Source: Thermomucor indicae-seudaticae (Eukaryota; Mucoromycota; Mucoromycetes; Mucorales; Lichtheimiaceae). Taken from it: DNA of 19,650 nt. Positions 9,998 to 19,633 of this stretch are shown here, piece by piece. Made by a program: the position numbers and the translations under genes. The notes below the pieces were generated by a model, which worked only from the letters and a program-made list of their open reading frames with translations, did no database searches and was not told where the DNA came from. The stretch's first letter is position 1. Every line of letters starts with the position of its first letter. Where the stretch lies: NCBI GenBank assembly GCA_000787465.1, contig JSYX01000539.1, forward strand, positions 1 through 19,650, written 5' to 3'.

Positions 9998-11360
9998 TTA
10001 CGTTCGACGTCTCCAGTGCACAAACTCATCAAAGAGCACGGGCCCTAGGAAAGAGGAAGAAAGTTAAAGAATTATCCATGCATCAAGCCTGCTGTCAGTT
10101 ATCTTACATGCAGATGTTTCGTCGTAATCTGTCAAATCTGTTGATATTGTTGTTACGAACTCGAGGAAGCTTTGCCACTGGTCGCGGTTAATCACACGCA
10201 CAGGTTTCTTTTCCTAAACGAGACCCAGCACGTTAAAATGAGTGTATCATACCGGATATAAGAGAGAAAGTACCTGCAAGAATCTGATGAATTCGCCAAC
10301 AATAGGGTAATCGTTACCCAACATCATAGCCCATAAAGCGCACGCTATCTATGCGCATTTGTAAATGAGTGGGCAGTGTGGCGCTTCATACTAGGAGAGC
10401 AAACGTACTTCGACATCCATGCATTTTTGGTCCTTGTTTTTGGCATAATTAAACGTATAACGATACAGCTCTTTTTGCCTTTCCGGATCACGAACAATAG
10501 CCTCTAGCTCTGGACGCTTTTGTTTGAGTTTCTCCATCGAGTCTGTTCTATATTTCCAGTGGTCAGTCATTTCTTCTTTCCTATTTCTACAGTAGTTTTG
10601 GACGTATACCCCAAGGAACGCATGCCGACCATCCACTCTTCTTTGGTAATATATCCTAACAATATCCGTTGACGTCAACATGTTTCTGCTTGCTTTGTTC
10701 TGTCGTCTATACCCATTGTTGCGGCATTCATCTTCCATGCCAACGCAATCACCCGTATCTATATATAACGTTCAGCATTTAGCATGTAAAACTGCACGCT
10801 AAGAAACAAAAGATCAAATAATAACTTGCATCGTCAACTGATAAACCGAGATCTTCAAAAAACAGCTGTGCGCCCTCTGGAGAAATTACGTTTGGATCAT
10901 CTGGATCTGCGTACATGCTGAACCAGCGTTCACATTGATGTTCATCCAACTATACAAACACTGTTTGAGAACGCGAATTGCCAGGTAAGAAAAAACGGAA
11001 ATATATGTACCTCTGCACTAGAAGTCATACATTTGGGTTGCAAAGTTACTATTGTCATTGCAAACACTCGCGTTGTCTCTTTATGATATACCTTCCCATT
11101 ATACAGTCCTCGTCGTCGTCTGGTTTGGATTTCGCGTACATTGGATAAGACGAAGTTTGTTGGCGACCAAGGGTTGACGACACGTGAATGGAGGGTGGCA
11201 TTCTGTTGCTGTTATTGCTGTTGGATCGCTTGTTGCGTTTTGAACTGTGTAATTGTGCTGCTGTACTGCTTTGTTTAGCACCCATGTTATAAAAGATGTT
11301 GCTGGTATCGTTATTAAAGTAGGTGGTATCCGTGAGCGAGAATTTGCGCTTCAATGACAT
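9998..11360 (-). CDS. DCN1-like cullin neddylation E3 (DCUN1D4/5 type)
   Basis: Members bind the Ubc12 N-terminus and the cullin WHB domain and promote NEDD8 transfer to cullins, activating cullin-RING ligases. Nine exons (minus): 11360-11105, 11048-11011, 10949-10830, 10758-10713, 10655-10610, 10547-10409, 10348-10274, 10213-10108, 10044-9998, giving 290 residues, all junctions in phase. Residues 1-98 are a basic, Ser/Asn-rich variable N-terminus. The PONY domain follows: CERWFSMYADPDDPNVISPE, FFEDLGLSVDD, LAWKMNAATMGYITKEEW, SMEKLKQKRPELEAIVRD, ELYRYTFNYAKNKDQKCMD, then VINRDQWQSFLEF, LTDYDETSAWPVLFDEFV and W. Intron 10759-10829 needs a GC donor (GCAAGT) to keep the conserved spacing. Exon 2 is uncertain: a GTATAT donor at 11091 with a 7-nt exon (11017-11011) also fits in phase. 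Length and C-terminal sequence resemble animal DCUN1D4/5 more than yeast Dcn1. Confidence 0.9.
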
Positions 11361-11753
11361 TTAAAAGGGAACAAAGAAATTGACAAAGGTATTTTCCGAA
11401 AGCAGCAGAGCCAGCGCGACTAGAGTAGAGTATACACCGTCCGTGGCTTTCAATTTAGCACTTTCCGAAGTGTCAAGAATCAAATTGGGCTGATGGCGCG
11501 CAGCTGACAGAAGGCAAATCAAGCAGAACTCGAAACCCAAATATGGTCCTATACTCCGATAATCTATGGTATGTTGCCCTTGCTGTGGAAATTGTTATGG
11601 ATAGCGAAGGGATGCAATTAAAGATATAAGTCCAAAGCGATTGAGAAGCATGAAAGACGCAGGACCAAACCAGTTTAGTTGTATAGCATAATACTTGACG
11701 GCAAATGGATGGTAATTAAGGGAGAAAAGAACTGAGCAGTACATAGGGGAAAT
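11361..11753. promoter_or_regulatory. Spacer: NOT3 3' flank and DCN1-like promoter
   Basis: Both neighbours are on the minus strand. The side nearest 11754 carries the 3' flank of NOT3, with no canonical AATAAA seen. The side nearest 11361 should hold the promoter and leader of the DCN1-like gene, which on the minus strand is T-rich immediately before the ATG (TTTCTTTGTTCCCTTTTAA). No ORF or RNA gene was recognised. Confidence 0.35.
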
Positions 11754-14604
11754 TTATGCTTCTTCCAGATACCGGTACTCGAACCTTTTGTTTCGTGCAT
11801 TGTCAGTACGAATACAGTCGTCTTTTCATTATCTGTAACGTACCTAAAGTCCGTCTTCTTACGTTGGCACCATGCTCCTTCATAGTCAAAGTAAATGTAC
11901 GTTCCTTGTTCATAATCTTCTGTAATGACTTTGGGTTCATCATGTCTTTGGAACCATGTCAGATACTTCTTGTGGAATCGCCAGGACTGTTTCTTCAGTT
12001 CCTTTGCTGCCAGGTACCTATTTTTTATTGCACTTAGCAATCAAAACTCCTAGTAGTAGAGGCGATTGTGAAAAACTTACTGTTGATAAGTCCCTTGCTG
12101 ATAGTAGAAAATGAAGAAAAGTGCATCCATGTCGAACTTTTCGAATAACGCTGGATTATCGAACATTGGTAATGGTTGCTGCGGATAGTAACTTGGGGTA
12201 GGATATGGATTTCGCGGCTGATATACCTTGGGTCTATATATATTATTGGTCTGATTAATCCAAAGTCGTAACAGAACACTATACGGTTTTCTTTACCGTT
12301 CAGAATCAATAAGGTCCGGTACATGTTGAAGACTTGCATCCAACATTTGATGAGTGTAGAGCATATCACCTTTTCCTGCACCTGGTCATCATCATCATCT
12401 CTTTAGAGGATGAAGAAAAAGACGGAGGATCTCCAATCGGCTAGATAGACAACTCACCTTTTGCTTTGACAGCTTCAAACGCAGGAGCCAAGTCAGCCAA
12501 GGAAGATGGTAAATGTGCATCTGCAGAAGAATCCTGAGTAGTTTGGGGGGCTTGTGAAGTAGTTTGGTAAAGAATTGCAGGATCCGCGATGGACTTGTTG
12601 TTTAAGATATAATGATCGTCAGTATAGAAGTGTTATGCCACCCTCACCCCACTAGTACTCACTTTCGCAGCCGAATACTGGGATGCGAGGAGCGACTGAG
12701 GACCAGGACCGGCCTGTGTCTGTGTCTGTGCCGAAGGCTGTACTCGCTGTTGCTGCTGTTGCTGCTGCTGCTGTTGTTGTTGTTGTTGTTGCTGTTTTTG
12801 TGCATCCGTTGATGAGCCCGAATGCTTCAGTTGATCCACGATCTTTGGAGGTTCAGCCCAAGCGTTCTCAACTGGTTTTTCGTGGTCTGTATAGAACCGT
12901 AACAGTTACTGAATTGATATCATAACTTGATCCCGATACTAATGCACCAACTTACTCTTCTCGTCAGCCTTGGAGCTCGGCTTAGCGGCATTGTCTTGCG
13001 AAGATGATGTTGCCACACCGGCAGCAGCAGCTTGTGCATATTTCAAACCAGACGAAATCGGCGGTGCGCCTTCTGAAGGAGTCTTATTAGATGATCCACT
13101 TGCAGGTGTTCTCAAAGGGCTTGAATGTCTCGCTATGATCGCGACGTCAGCCTCATACATGCGACTGGCGAAGGAAAGTTGACGCTTACTGTCATCAGAA
13201 GGTACACCATGGGACTCTTCTATTGAAAGAAAGAAAAAGGGTGGGGTGAGCTACGTCTCTTTGAAACAACAAACAATTTCTGGCAAACATACTCGTCTTC
13301 GGGCTCGGTTGGGTTTGAGCTTTATTTACACGGGAAGAAGGTGCAGGAGAAGCCTATTATTCCTTCCTATTAGGAAAAATGTGACCAACGGTAGCTTATG
13401 TTGGACATTACCTCCTCGTCCTTATCTTTTTCCTTGTCCTTATCTTTCCCTGCTCGTTTCGTCGAGGATGCAGGTTTTTCTTCATCGTTCTTGTCTGTTC
13501 GGGATTCAGATTTGCCTGAAGTCCTCAAACAGTTAGCAGGTTTAACATGACTGTGCAAAGCGACAAGAGCCTCTTACTGTCGTGTTGCGTAAAGTAATCA
13601 TCCGTGCCTATCGCATAAAGCTCCTCCTCTTCTTCCAGGTTCAAATCATCATATATAAACTCGTCCTCTTCAAAGTCTGGTTCCTTTACATAGACAGAAT
13701 TGGTTAATTACATACCCAGGAAGGCAAAAGGTAAATTATACTAACCTGATTGCATTCGACATAGTATTGGACGTCATCCTTGATACCTAACACCTAAAGC
13801 TAGGCGTCTTAGCAAAACAGATATACAATCTCGGACGAAGGCTACTGTTTGTGGCATCAATCTAGCTAACCTTTTCTGCAGGAATATGGTCGTTTTCCAG
13901 TAATCGAAGGATCAACTCCAGACGATTAATATGCCACTTGTTACGTTCAAAAAGATGTTCCAATTCTGCCACACGCTCTGCTTTGGCATGATCTTTTTTC
14001 CCGCGCTTTGACGTGCCCTGAAGGGTTTCCAACTCTGCTTCAGCCATTTCAATTTGCCTGGAGAGTTCATCGACGGTCGAAGTGATCCACTCGCAGGTAT
14101 CGAGCTTTTCTTTCTCCTTTGGGTCCATTCTTTCTTTTTGTAACAAGCCTTCTTTGGAATAGGCCTTTGTCTTCATTTCTTTTTCAATGGCTTTAAAACG
14201 TTCCATTTGGGACTCGATTAATTTTCGGTTGTCGAGTAGTGAACGTTTGTCCTTGATCTCGTTGGATGAAAGCCATGTCTTGATTTGATCGCGTAACCGT
14301 TGAAGCTTTTTGATTTCCTTTTTTAAATCTTGTTCGTACTTCTCCTTTTGATTCGAATTGTTCGTCGACTGGATCTTCTCAAAAATGGTCTCGAATGTGT
14401 CGACGCCTTCGCTCACTTTCTTTAGCACACGGTCAATTTCAGCTGTTTAAAACAGTCAGTCAGTGGAAATGCTGGTAACTATAATAGACTAGATCTTCCC
14501 CAGTAGAGGTAATATAGCCACGAAAGCCAACAAAGACGTAATAAGCTTTGCACTTTCGCAGTTCAGCTTCCCCTACACTTACTTTGCAGCTTTTTCATAG
14601 ACAT
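11754..14604 (-). CDS. NOT3: CCR4-NOT complex subunit NOT3/NOT5
   Basis: Structural and regulatory subunit of the CCR4-NOT deadenylase, acting in mRNA decay and transcription. Thirteen exons (minus): 14604-14583, 14442-13871, 13793-13746, 13683-13578, 13515-13412, 13353-13293, 13219-12956, 12886-12663, 12593-12458, 12381-12297, 12233-12081, 12017-11844, 11784-11754. All are in phase, giving 659 residues (yeast Not5 560, human CNOT3 753). The N-terminal Not3 coiled-coil domain (1-240) includes [37 protein letters not shown] and [10 protein letters not shown]. The middle is low-complexity and includes a [12 protein letters not shown] stretch and 16 consecutive Gln. [16 protein letters not shown] and [13 protein letters not shown] precede the NOT box, which carries [59 protein letters not shown] and [12 protein letters not shown], ending FEYRYLEEA. 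Intron 1 is 140 nt, the longest intron in the gene. The gene is divergent from eRF3. Confidence 0.95.
12747..12794 (-). repeat. CAG/CAA repeat encoding 16 glutamines in NOT3
   Basis: Sixteen uninterrupted Gln codons in exon 8 of NOT3: one CAG, six CAA, four CAG, then mixed CAA/CAG. The interrupted codon pattern makes it less prone to slippage than a pure CAG tract. It lies in the variable linker between the coiled-coil and NOT-box domains. Confidence 0.9.
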
Positions 14605-14765
14605 GGTGGGTTACTGGAAGTTAGACAACTTTCTGAAGTCGAACGAATGCCCTTATAGAGCAGTTCCGCGTGACTTATGACGTCGGATAGCAAACACAAA
14701 AAAAAATCTCGAGAAAGCCTGTTTTCTGTTCTCTCCTGTTTCTTGCTGAATCTTGTGGTCGCATC
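14605..14765. promoter_or_regulatory. Shared divergent promoter of NOT3 and eRF3
   Basis: Only 161 bp separate the two start codons, so core promoters and 5' UTRs of both genes must fit here. A CRE/ATF-like TGACGTCG is at 14678-14685, near the middle. Towards eRF3 there is an A-run followed by a CT-rich stretch (about 14697-14750) typical of a fungal transcription start region. No clear TATA box serves either side. Use of any of these sites is inferred. Confidence 0.5.
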
Positions 14766-17028
14766 ATGAGCCAGGACGGCAACTCACTTTCGCAGGCAAC
14801 ATCCAAACTTACACTCAATCCAAACGCAGCCGAATGGAAGCCAAATTTCGCAGCCAAAGAGTTTATTCCTGGCAACTTTAAGCCTGCTTCCCCCGCACCC
14901 TCTCCTGCTCCCGCAGCTGCTTCCGCTCCTTCGGCACCTGCTACCAGTATGTTTTCCTGAGCGGCCCGATCACTAGTTGCTTTCCGTCTGACGTAACATT
15001 TTAGATGCACCACGGGTGGTGAAACTTACCACTACTAGTTCAGAACAGAAGTCGGGTATGATCGTCATCAGTACCAAGGAAATCCTGAACGCAACTCTAA
15101 TAATACGCTTGATTAGCTGACAAGGAGAAACCGACTGAACCTGCGGCTGCACCAGCAAAGAAGGTTGAAGCAGCTCCAAAGGCTTCCAAACCTGCTGCTG
15201 CTACTAAAGCTGCGTCCAAGAAGGAGGCCGAGAATGCTGTCGAAAAGGCTGCAGAGAAAATCGATGCTGTTAACCAGGAATTGGATGCAGTTGATGACGA
15301 AATCGTTCAGGATCTGTATGGCAAAGAACATCTTAACATTGTGTTCATGGGTCACGTCGGTAAGTTGTGTTTTGGGATTTTAAACGGGCAAAGTTAAGCT
15401 GAAAATTGTGCTATCTGCTTTAGATGCTGGCAAGTCTACCATGGGTGGCAACATCTTGTTCTTAACGGGAATGGTTGACAAGCGTACAATGGAGAAATAT
15501 GAAAAGGAAGCCAAGGAAGCTGGTCGTGAGTCTTGGTACCTTTCTTGGGCTTTGGACACCAACAATGAGGAGCGAGCAAAGGTGAGAAAGCGCATCTTTT
15601 GGGATAGGTTGCCCCTTTTAGCTTCCAGCGGACTAAATCAATGAAAAAAATGTTAAGGGTAAAACAGTTGAATGTGGTCGAGCCTACTTTGAAACTGATA
15701 AGCGACGATATACTATTCTGGACGCTCCTGGTCACAAGAACTATGTCCCAAGCATGATTACGGGTGCATCTCAAGCTGATGTTGGTGTTTTGGTGATTTC
15801 GGCTCGTAAGGGTGAATTTGAAACTGGTTTTGAACGCGGCGGTCAGACCCGAGAACATACGATGCTGGCAAAGACCTCGGGTATTAACAAGATGATCGTG
15901 GCTGTTAACAAAATGGATGACCCTACTGTGGCATGGGACAAGGCTCGGTAAGATGATAATAATAGCCTTCTTGGGAACAAGAAGAACAAGGAAGACTACT
16001 AACGTGTGATCTTTTTTGGACAGCTATGATGAGATCGTTTCCAAGTTTACACCATTCTTGAAGCAGACGGGCTACAATCCAAAGACGGACGTCTTCTTCA
16101 TGCCAGTTAGTGGTTTCACTGGTGCGAACATCAAAGATCGTGTTGGCGACAAGTGTCCGTGGTACGATGGTCCTTCGCTGTTGGAGTATTTGGATAATAT
16201 GCAAGCCTTGGACCGCAAATTAAATGCGCCTCTCATGTTCCCGGTTGCTGAAAAGTACAAGGATATGGGCACCATTATTGTGGGCAAGATCGAGTCCGGT
16301 CATATTAAGAAGAACCAGTCCGTCATGCTTATGCCTAACAAGGTACGCTAATTAGTTTTCACTTTAAGTAAATATACAGCATTGACATTAATCTTTACGT
16401 CCATAGCGAGTTTGTGAAATTTCTGCTATTTACAATGAAACCGAAGAAGAAGTTGAGCACGCCATTTGCGGTGATAACGTGCGAATTCGTCTCAAGGGCG
16501 TAGAAGAAGATGTAAGTATAGCATACGGCGAGCGATCCCAGAATATGTTGATTCCTTATGTTTAATCAAACATTACAGGAAATTATGCCCGGTTTCCTGC
16601 TTTGCGACAAGAGAAAGCCTGTCAAGACTACGATTGTTTTCGAAGCTCAGCTTGCGATTCTGGAACACAAGAACATTATTTGTGCTGGCTATACTGCGGT
16701 CATGCACGTTCACGCTGCTGTCGAAGAAATCACGATTGGTGCGCTCCTTCATTTGATTGACAAGAAGACAGGCAGGAAGTCCAAGCGACCTCCTCAGTTT
16801 GTCAAACAGGGTCAAAAGGTGATTGCTCGAATTGAGACAGCAGGCCCGATTTGCGTTGAAACATTTGAAGAATACCCGCAGCTCGGTCGTTTCACTCTCC
16901 GTGACGAAGGTGAGAATTGATGTCCTCTCATAGAAATGAATATAGATTTTCTGAATTTTATTATTGGAGCAGGTAAAACCATTGCGATCGGTCGTATCAC
17001 CAAGGTATTGGAGAGCAGCAACGAATAA
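14766..17028 (+). CDS. SUP35: Eukaryotic release factor eRF3 (Sup35)
   Basis: Translational GTPase that delivers eRF1 to stop codons and drives peptide release. Exons: 14766-14946, 15005-15055, 15117-15359, 15424-15581, 15658-15947, 16024-16342, 16407-16511, 16579-16909 and 16973-17028, in phase, giving 577 residues. The N-terminus is short and has no Q/N-rich prion-like repeats. It carries two overlapping PAM2 motifs: LNPNAAEWKP (17-26) and PNFAAKEFIP (26-35), the poly(A)-binding-protein contact. A Pro/Ala then Lys/Ala-rich charged linker runs to about 148. The GTPase domain has GHVDAGKST (the Asp codon of G1 is split by intron 3), DAPGHKNYVPSMITGASQAD, RGGQTREHTMLAKT and NKMDDP. The two beta-barrel domains 2 and 3 follow, including AVMHVHAAVEEITIGALLHL, RPPQFVKQGQ and GRFTLRDEGKTIAIGRITKV. 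All G motifs are intact. Start: first ATG in frame, 161 bp from NOT3. Confidence 0.97.
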
Positions 17029-17286
17029 CAGCGAGAGTTTGTACAAATCGCTGGCCGTTGACAAAGCAACAACAAAAAGGGGAGACGGTAGTGTCTAACT
17101 AATTGAGCGATAAGAGGTGACAAAGAGTATAGTTGCTTTAGCGTATAACAGTCAGCAAAAACAACTTTTATTGCTACTAGTCTTTGAATTATCATTTTCT
17201 GCTGATTTCAGTATTCTTTTGCGTCGACTAAAGCGAGATTATCATGAATGATTTACTCTGGAATGGCGGTTGACTTTTTGGCTTAG

Positions 17287-18076
17287 TCATAGGGATTGAG
17301 TCAGAACGCGCGCTACCTGTGCATTCATCCGCACGGCTTTCACGGTCTTATACACTGCAGAATTTTTTGACTTCTGTTTTATTGATTCGTTCGTCCTTAT
17401 GCCACTCAGCGATATGTAGCAGCGTCGAGTTGTCTTTTCTTCCCTCCATGTACGGAATAGTACACTGGTTGTATCTATATTGAATTGATGTAGGGCGACT
17501 CTCATCCTCTCTTTCGTCAATTCATCGTTCGATCCAAGTTTGCTGCCGAGCTTGAAAACAAAATCAGGGACCTATTATTATTGCCTGTAGTATGCAGCAC
17601 GTACAGGACCCGCGCGATATATCGGCAGGGTCCGTGACGGAAAAATACGATCGTTATATCAAGTGGACATACGCCTGGAAAAAGCAAATCCGTGATTGAA
17701 CAGGTCCATCGGTATATCGAGAATATCGATATATCGCGCGGGTACTGTATCACCATCCTTCACTAAACACACCCTTTGACACAACTCGCTGTCTCCGGTA
17801 TTTAGCAGCTTTGCAGAAAGGTAGACCGCAACATCGACGAATCGTCGTAAGGAACGCTCCATGCACCCTTCACGCTCTTCAAGGAGGACTGCGCATCGTC
17901 TGATAAAACATACTAAGCTTTCCATTCAAATATACCACTCATCGTAACTGTATCTAGTTTACCAGCCATTTGAAGACGTAACGAGCACTCTGCGACCGTT
18001 TCCTGGAAAAGAGGGAAAAACAAGCACAGAAGCCTATATATACGTCGATAATGTGTCTCTCGTCAAGAACGTTCAT
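17287..18076 (-). CDS. Uncharacterised protein, multi-exon, N-terminus uncertain
   Basis: I do not recognise this family. Open frames in 17287-18063 occur only on the minus strand and join in phase: exons 18076-18044, 18002-17963, 17912-17746 and 17571-17287, with introns of 41, 50 and 174 nt, giving 174 residues. Exon 3 encodes a helical Cys/Arg/Leu-rich segment (CFIRRCAVLLEEREG, LRRFVDVAVYLSAKLLN, LCQRVCLVKDGDT). Exon 4 continues VPDFVFKLGSKLG, LTKERMRVALHQFNID and a basic tail. Acceptors of introns 1 and 3 are good, but introns 1 and 2 are shorter than usual here. A simpler model starts at the in-frame ATG near 17925 without introns 1 and 2. Intron 3 contains a MITE whose terminal repeat supplies the splice donor. 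The gene is convergent with eRF3, 258 bp apart. No domain or function is assigned, and a decayed gene is possible. Confidence 0.4.
17604..17747. mobile_element. Tc1/mariner-like MITE with TA duplication
   Basis: A 144-bp sequence bounded by 21-bp terminal inverted repeats (17604-17624 and 17727-17747) matching at 20 of 21 positions. The ends read CAG(G/T)ACCCGCGCG followed by ATATATCG. A TA dinucleotide flanks each side (17602-17603, 17748-17749), as expected for Tc1/mariner/pogo insertions. It has no transposase ORF, so it would be non-autonomous. The interior repeats TATATCG-like words. The repeats are nearly identical, suggesting a fairly recent insertion. The family assignment is inferred from TIR start and TA flanks only. 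Confidence 0.6.
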
Positions 18077-18439
18077 AAGGGATGACACTGTCTGTTATGC
18101 GTTGTCTTACAATGCTTATACACGCATGGTGTTCGTTAGAGTCTCCTAACGATTCCAGGACTCGATAGATCCGGTAGGGTTCGGCCTTACCGACCCAAAC
18201 AAGTCCAACGAGGACTCGCCTTGGTCCCGTTAAGACCTTAGTTGAACTCAACTCGATAGACTCGATAAGAAACCTTAGTGTTCGTCCAAGTAAAAAGAAG
18301 AAAAACGGACGTAAGTCAAGGGCACTCGTTTCCACTGTTTCAGTGACGCACTCGTTTGTGTTACACCATTTATGCCATTATTGTGTCTGAGGCAAGCCAT
18401 AATTGTTTAGTATGAGTGTAGGCTCAAGCCAGAAAATGA
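18077..18439. repeat. Repeat-like GACTCG-rich segment with strong hairpin
   Basis: No gene is recognised. The segment 18140-18300 is built of recurring words: ACTCGATAGA at 18160-18169 and 18251-18260, and GACTCGATA at 18159-18167 and 18259-18267. An 8-bp stem with one G-T wobble and a TTCGG loop lies at 18172-18192. An almost perfect palindrome AGTTGAACTCAACT is at 18240-18253. The minus strand is open for about 90 codons here, but composition follows the repeats and I would not call a gene. A dispersed fungal repeat or LTR fragment is the most likely explanation, and only a genome-wide copy search would show this. The side nearest 18077 would be the promoter of the uncharacterised minus-strand gene. 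Confidence 0.35.
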
Positions 18440-19306
18440 CGATGACGTTTGGTGATCCCCAACACTAGATATTACAACTTCCTGACTTGTCGTGGACAAG
18501 GAAAATATTCGCAAAGCCAGTTTCGCAGGAAGTTTGAGGGCGTTCGTCGATCATATTTATATGTCTTTTCTGTTTGTAGATTAGGCCTTGCGCCTGAAAG
18601 AAGGTCAAAAACTGGCGTCGGAAGGGCAACACTCAGGTATCATCTCAGCACCGTTGCGCCTCGGGTAGACAATGCACGAGACGTATCATGACGTACGTCG
18701 AACGATGGGAGTTGCCTTTTTTCAATATCAGCTCCCAGAAAAGCCTGTAGCGTCCAAAACTGTGAGTCAATCATTCCAATGGGAAGGCGTGCCACCACCA
18801 ACGGCACTCGCCCAAATCTTGCAAACTAAACGAATCCCAACCAGCTTTTATAAGCGAAGTGGCCAGCGTGAGCAAATATCCATCAGATCAGCACGCATTC
18901 TTGCGACTTGAAACGGGAAAAATGGTTCCAAGCGTTCCATTGTCGCAGCTTCTTACAAACATACACATCTCGCACAAGTTTCTTATGCAAATGTATAATA
19001 ACTCGGCCGCAAACACTTTCTCGTTAGCTTCAAATGTGTTATCTGATTGACGCAAAGCACGCTTCACCGTTGTCACAGAAGGTGTATCGCTTACAGCGTC
19101 GAAAACAAATACGAAGTAAAGAAAAAGCCAGTACTGGGTTTTTCCATCTATTTCGCGCTGAAGCAAAAATCTTTTGGCGCTGCTGCGGGCGAGTATTTTG
19201 CACGATTTTCATTTTTCATTTCGCTGTTTTTACTAAACGATGTTTAGCACCAAGTATTCGGCATCTCTGTCAATATGACGAAGAACGCATCAATGCATCA
19301 TCATAA
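18440..19306 (+). pseudogene. Coding-like plus-strand region with shifted frames, unresolved
   Basis: A chain of overlapping open stretches runs along the plus strand: 18449-18691, 18672-18911, 18859-19050, 19034-19306 and 19047-19247. Some read like real protein, for example KMVPSVPLSQLLTNIHISHK and SAANTFSLASNVLSD near 18920-19047, then VVTEGVSLTASKTNTK in the same frame after one TGA. A plausible intron exists: GTGAGT near 18762, CTAAAC branch-like sequence and a CCAACCAG acceptor near 18844, but the upstream frame could not be carried back to an ATG. I do not recognise the protein. It may be a gene with introns I mis-set, or a decayed gene or transposon. The minus strand is also open at 18888-19166 but is hydrophobic and less convincing. 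Confidence 0.3.
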
Positions 19307-19375
19307 ATGTCTAGATTTTCTCTTTGCAAGGGTTTAGTACAATCATGCCACGTTAGATGTCTCGGCCAAAATAGA

Positions 19376-19383
19376 TATTTAAA
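19376..19383 (+). promoter_or_regulatory. TATA-like box upstream of the ATG at 19496
   Basis: TATTTAAA lies 120 bases before the ATG. It is followed by a strongly CT-rich stretch (about 19409-19475), the usual layout of a fungal promoter and transcription start region. Confidence 0.35.
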
Positions 19384-19495
19384 CAAAGGGCGTTCATTCA
19401 ATATTCAACATTCTTTTGTCTTCCCGTTTCTTCTTCATATCACAAGCATCCTCGACTTTACACACTCTTTGAACCGTCATATTGTTATACTGTCC

Positions 19496-19633
19496 ATGCC
19501 ATCCACAAGAGTCCTATCTACGAACATTCACATGCAAGTTCGGAGATGCTTGTTCCCCTTCCGCACAAGACTTTTGACCGGTGATACTCCTACTCGCAAG
19601 GCAGACGAAGAAGGTCTTTTATTGGCGCAATGA
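19496..19633 (+). CDS. Possible 5' end of a gene at the window edge
   Basis: An ATG at 19496 follows a TATA-like element and a CT-rich leader and opens 45 codons to a TGA at 19631-19633. The start reads MPSTRVLSTNIHMQVRRCLF, then PFRTRLLTGDTPTRKADEEG. The first 30 residues are rich in Arg/Ser/Thr with hydrophobics and almost no acids, so a mitochondrial presequence is possible. The TGA may lie in an intron beginning at one of the GT dinucleotides after GAAG (near 19614 or 19634), with the gene continuing beyond the window. I recognise no family. It could also be a chance short ORF. Confidence 0.3.
   Translation: MPSTRVLSTNIHMQVRRCLFPFRTRLLTGDTPTRKADEEGLLLAQ

Noticed and set aside
14443..14582. 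snoRNA hosted in the long first intron of NOT3
   Set aside because: No C/D box pair or H/ACA boxes were visible on either strand.
16573..17064. 163-codon ORF antisense to eRF3
   Set aside because: Shadow of eRF3 exons 8 and 9, which encode conserved domain 3.
17517..17756. 79-codon minus-strand ORF across the MITE
   Set aside because: It reads through both terminal inverted repeats. The neighbouring frames join better if this part is spliced out.
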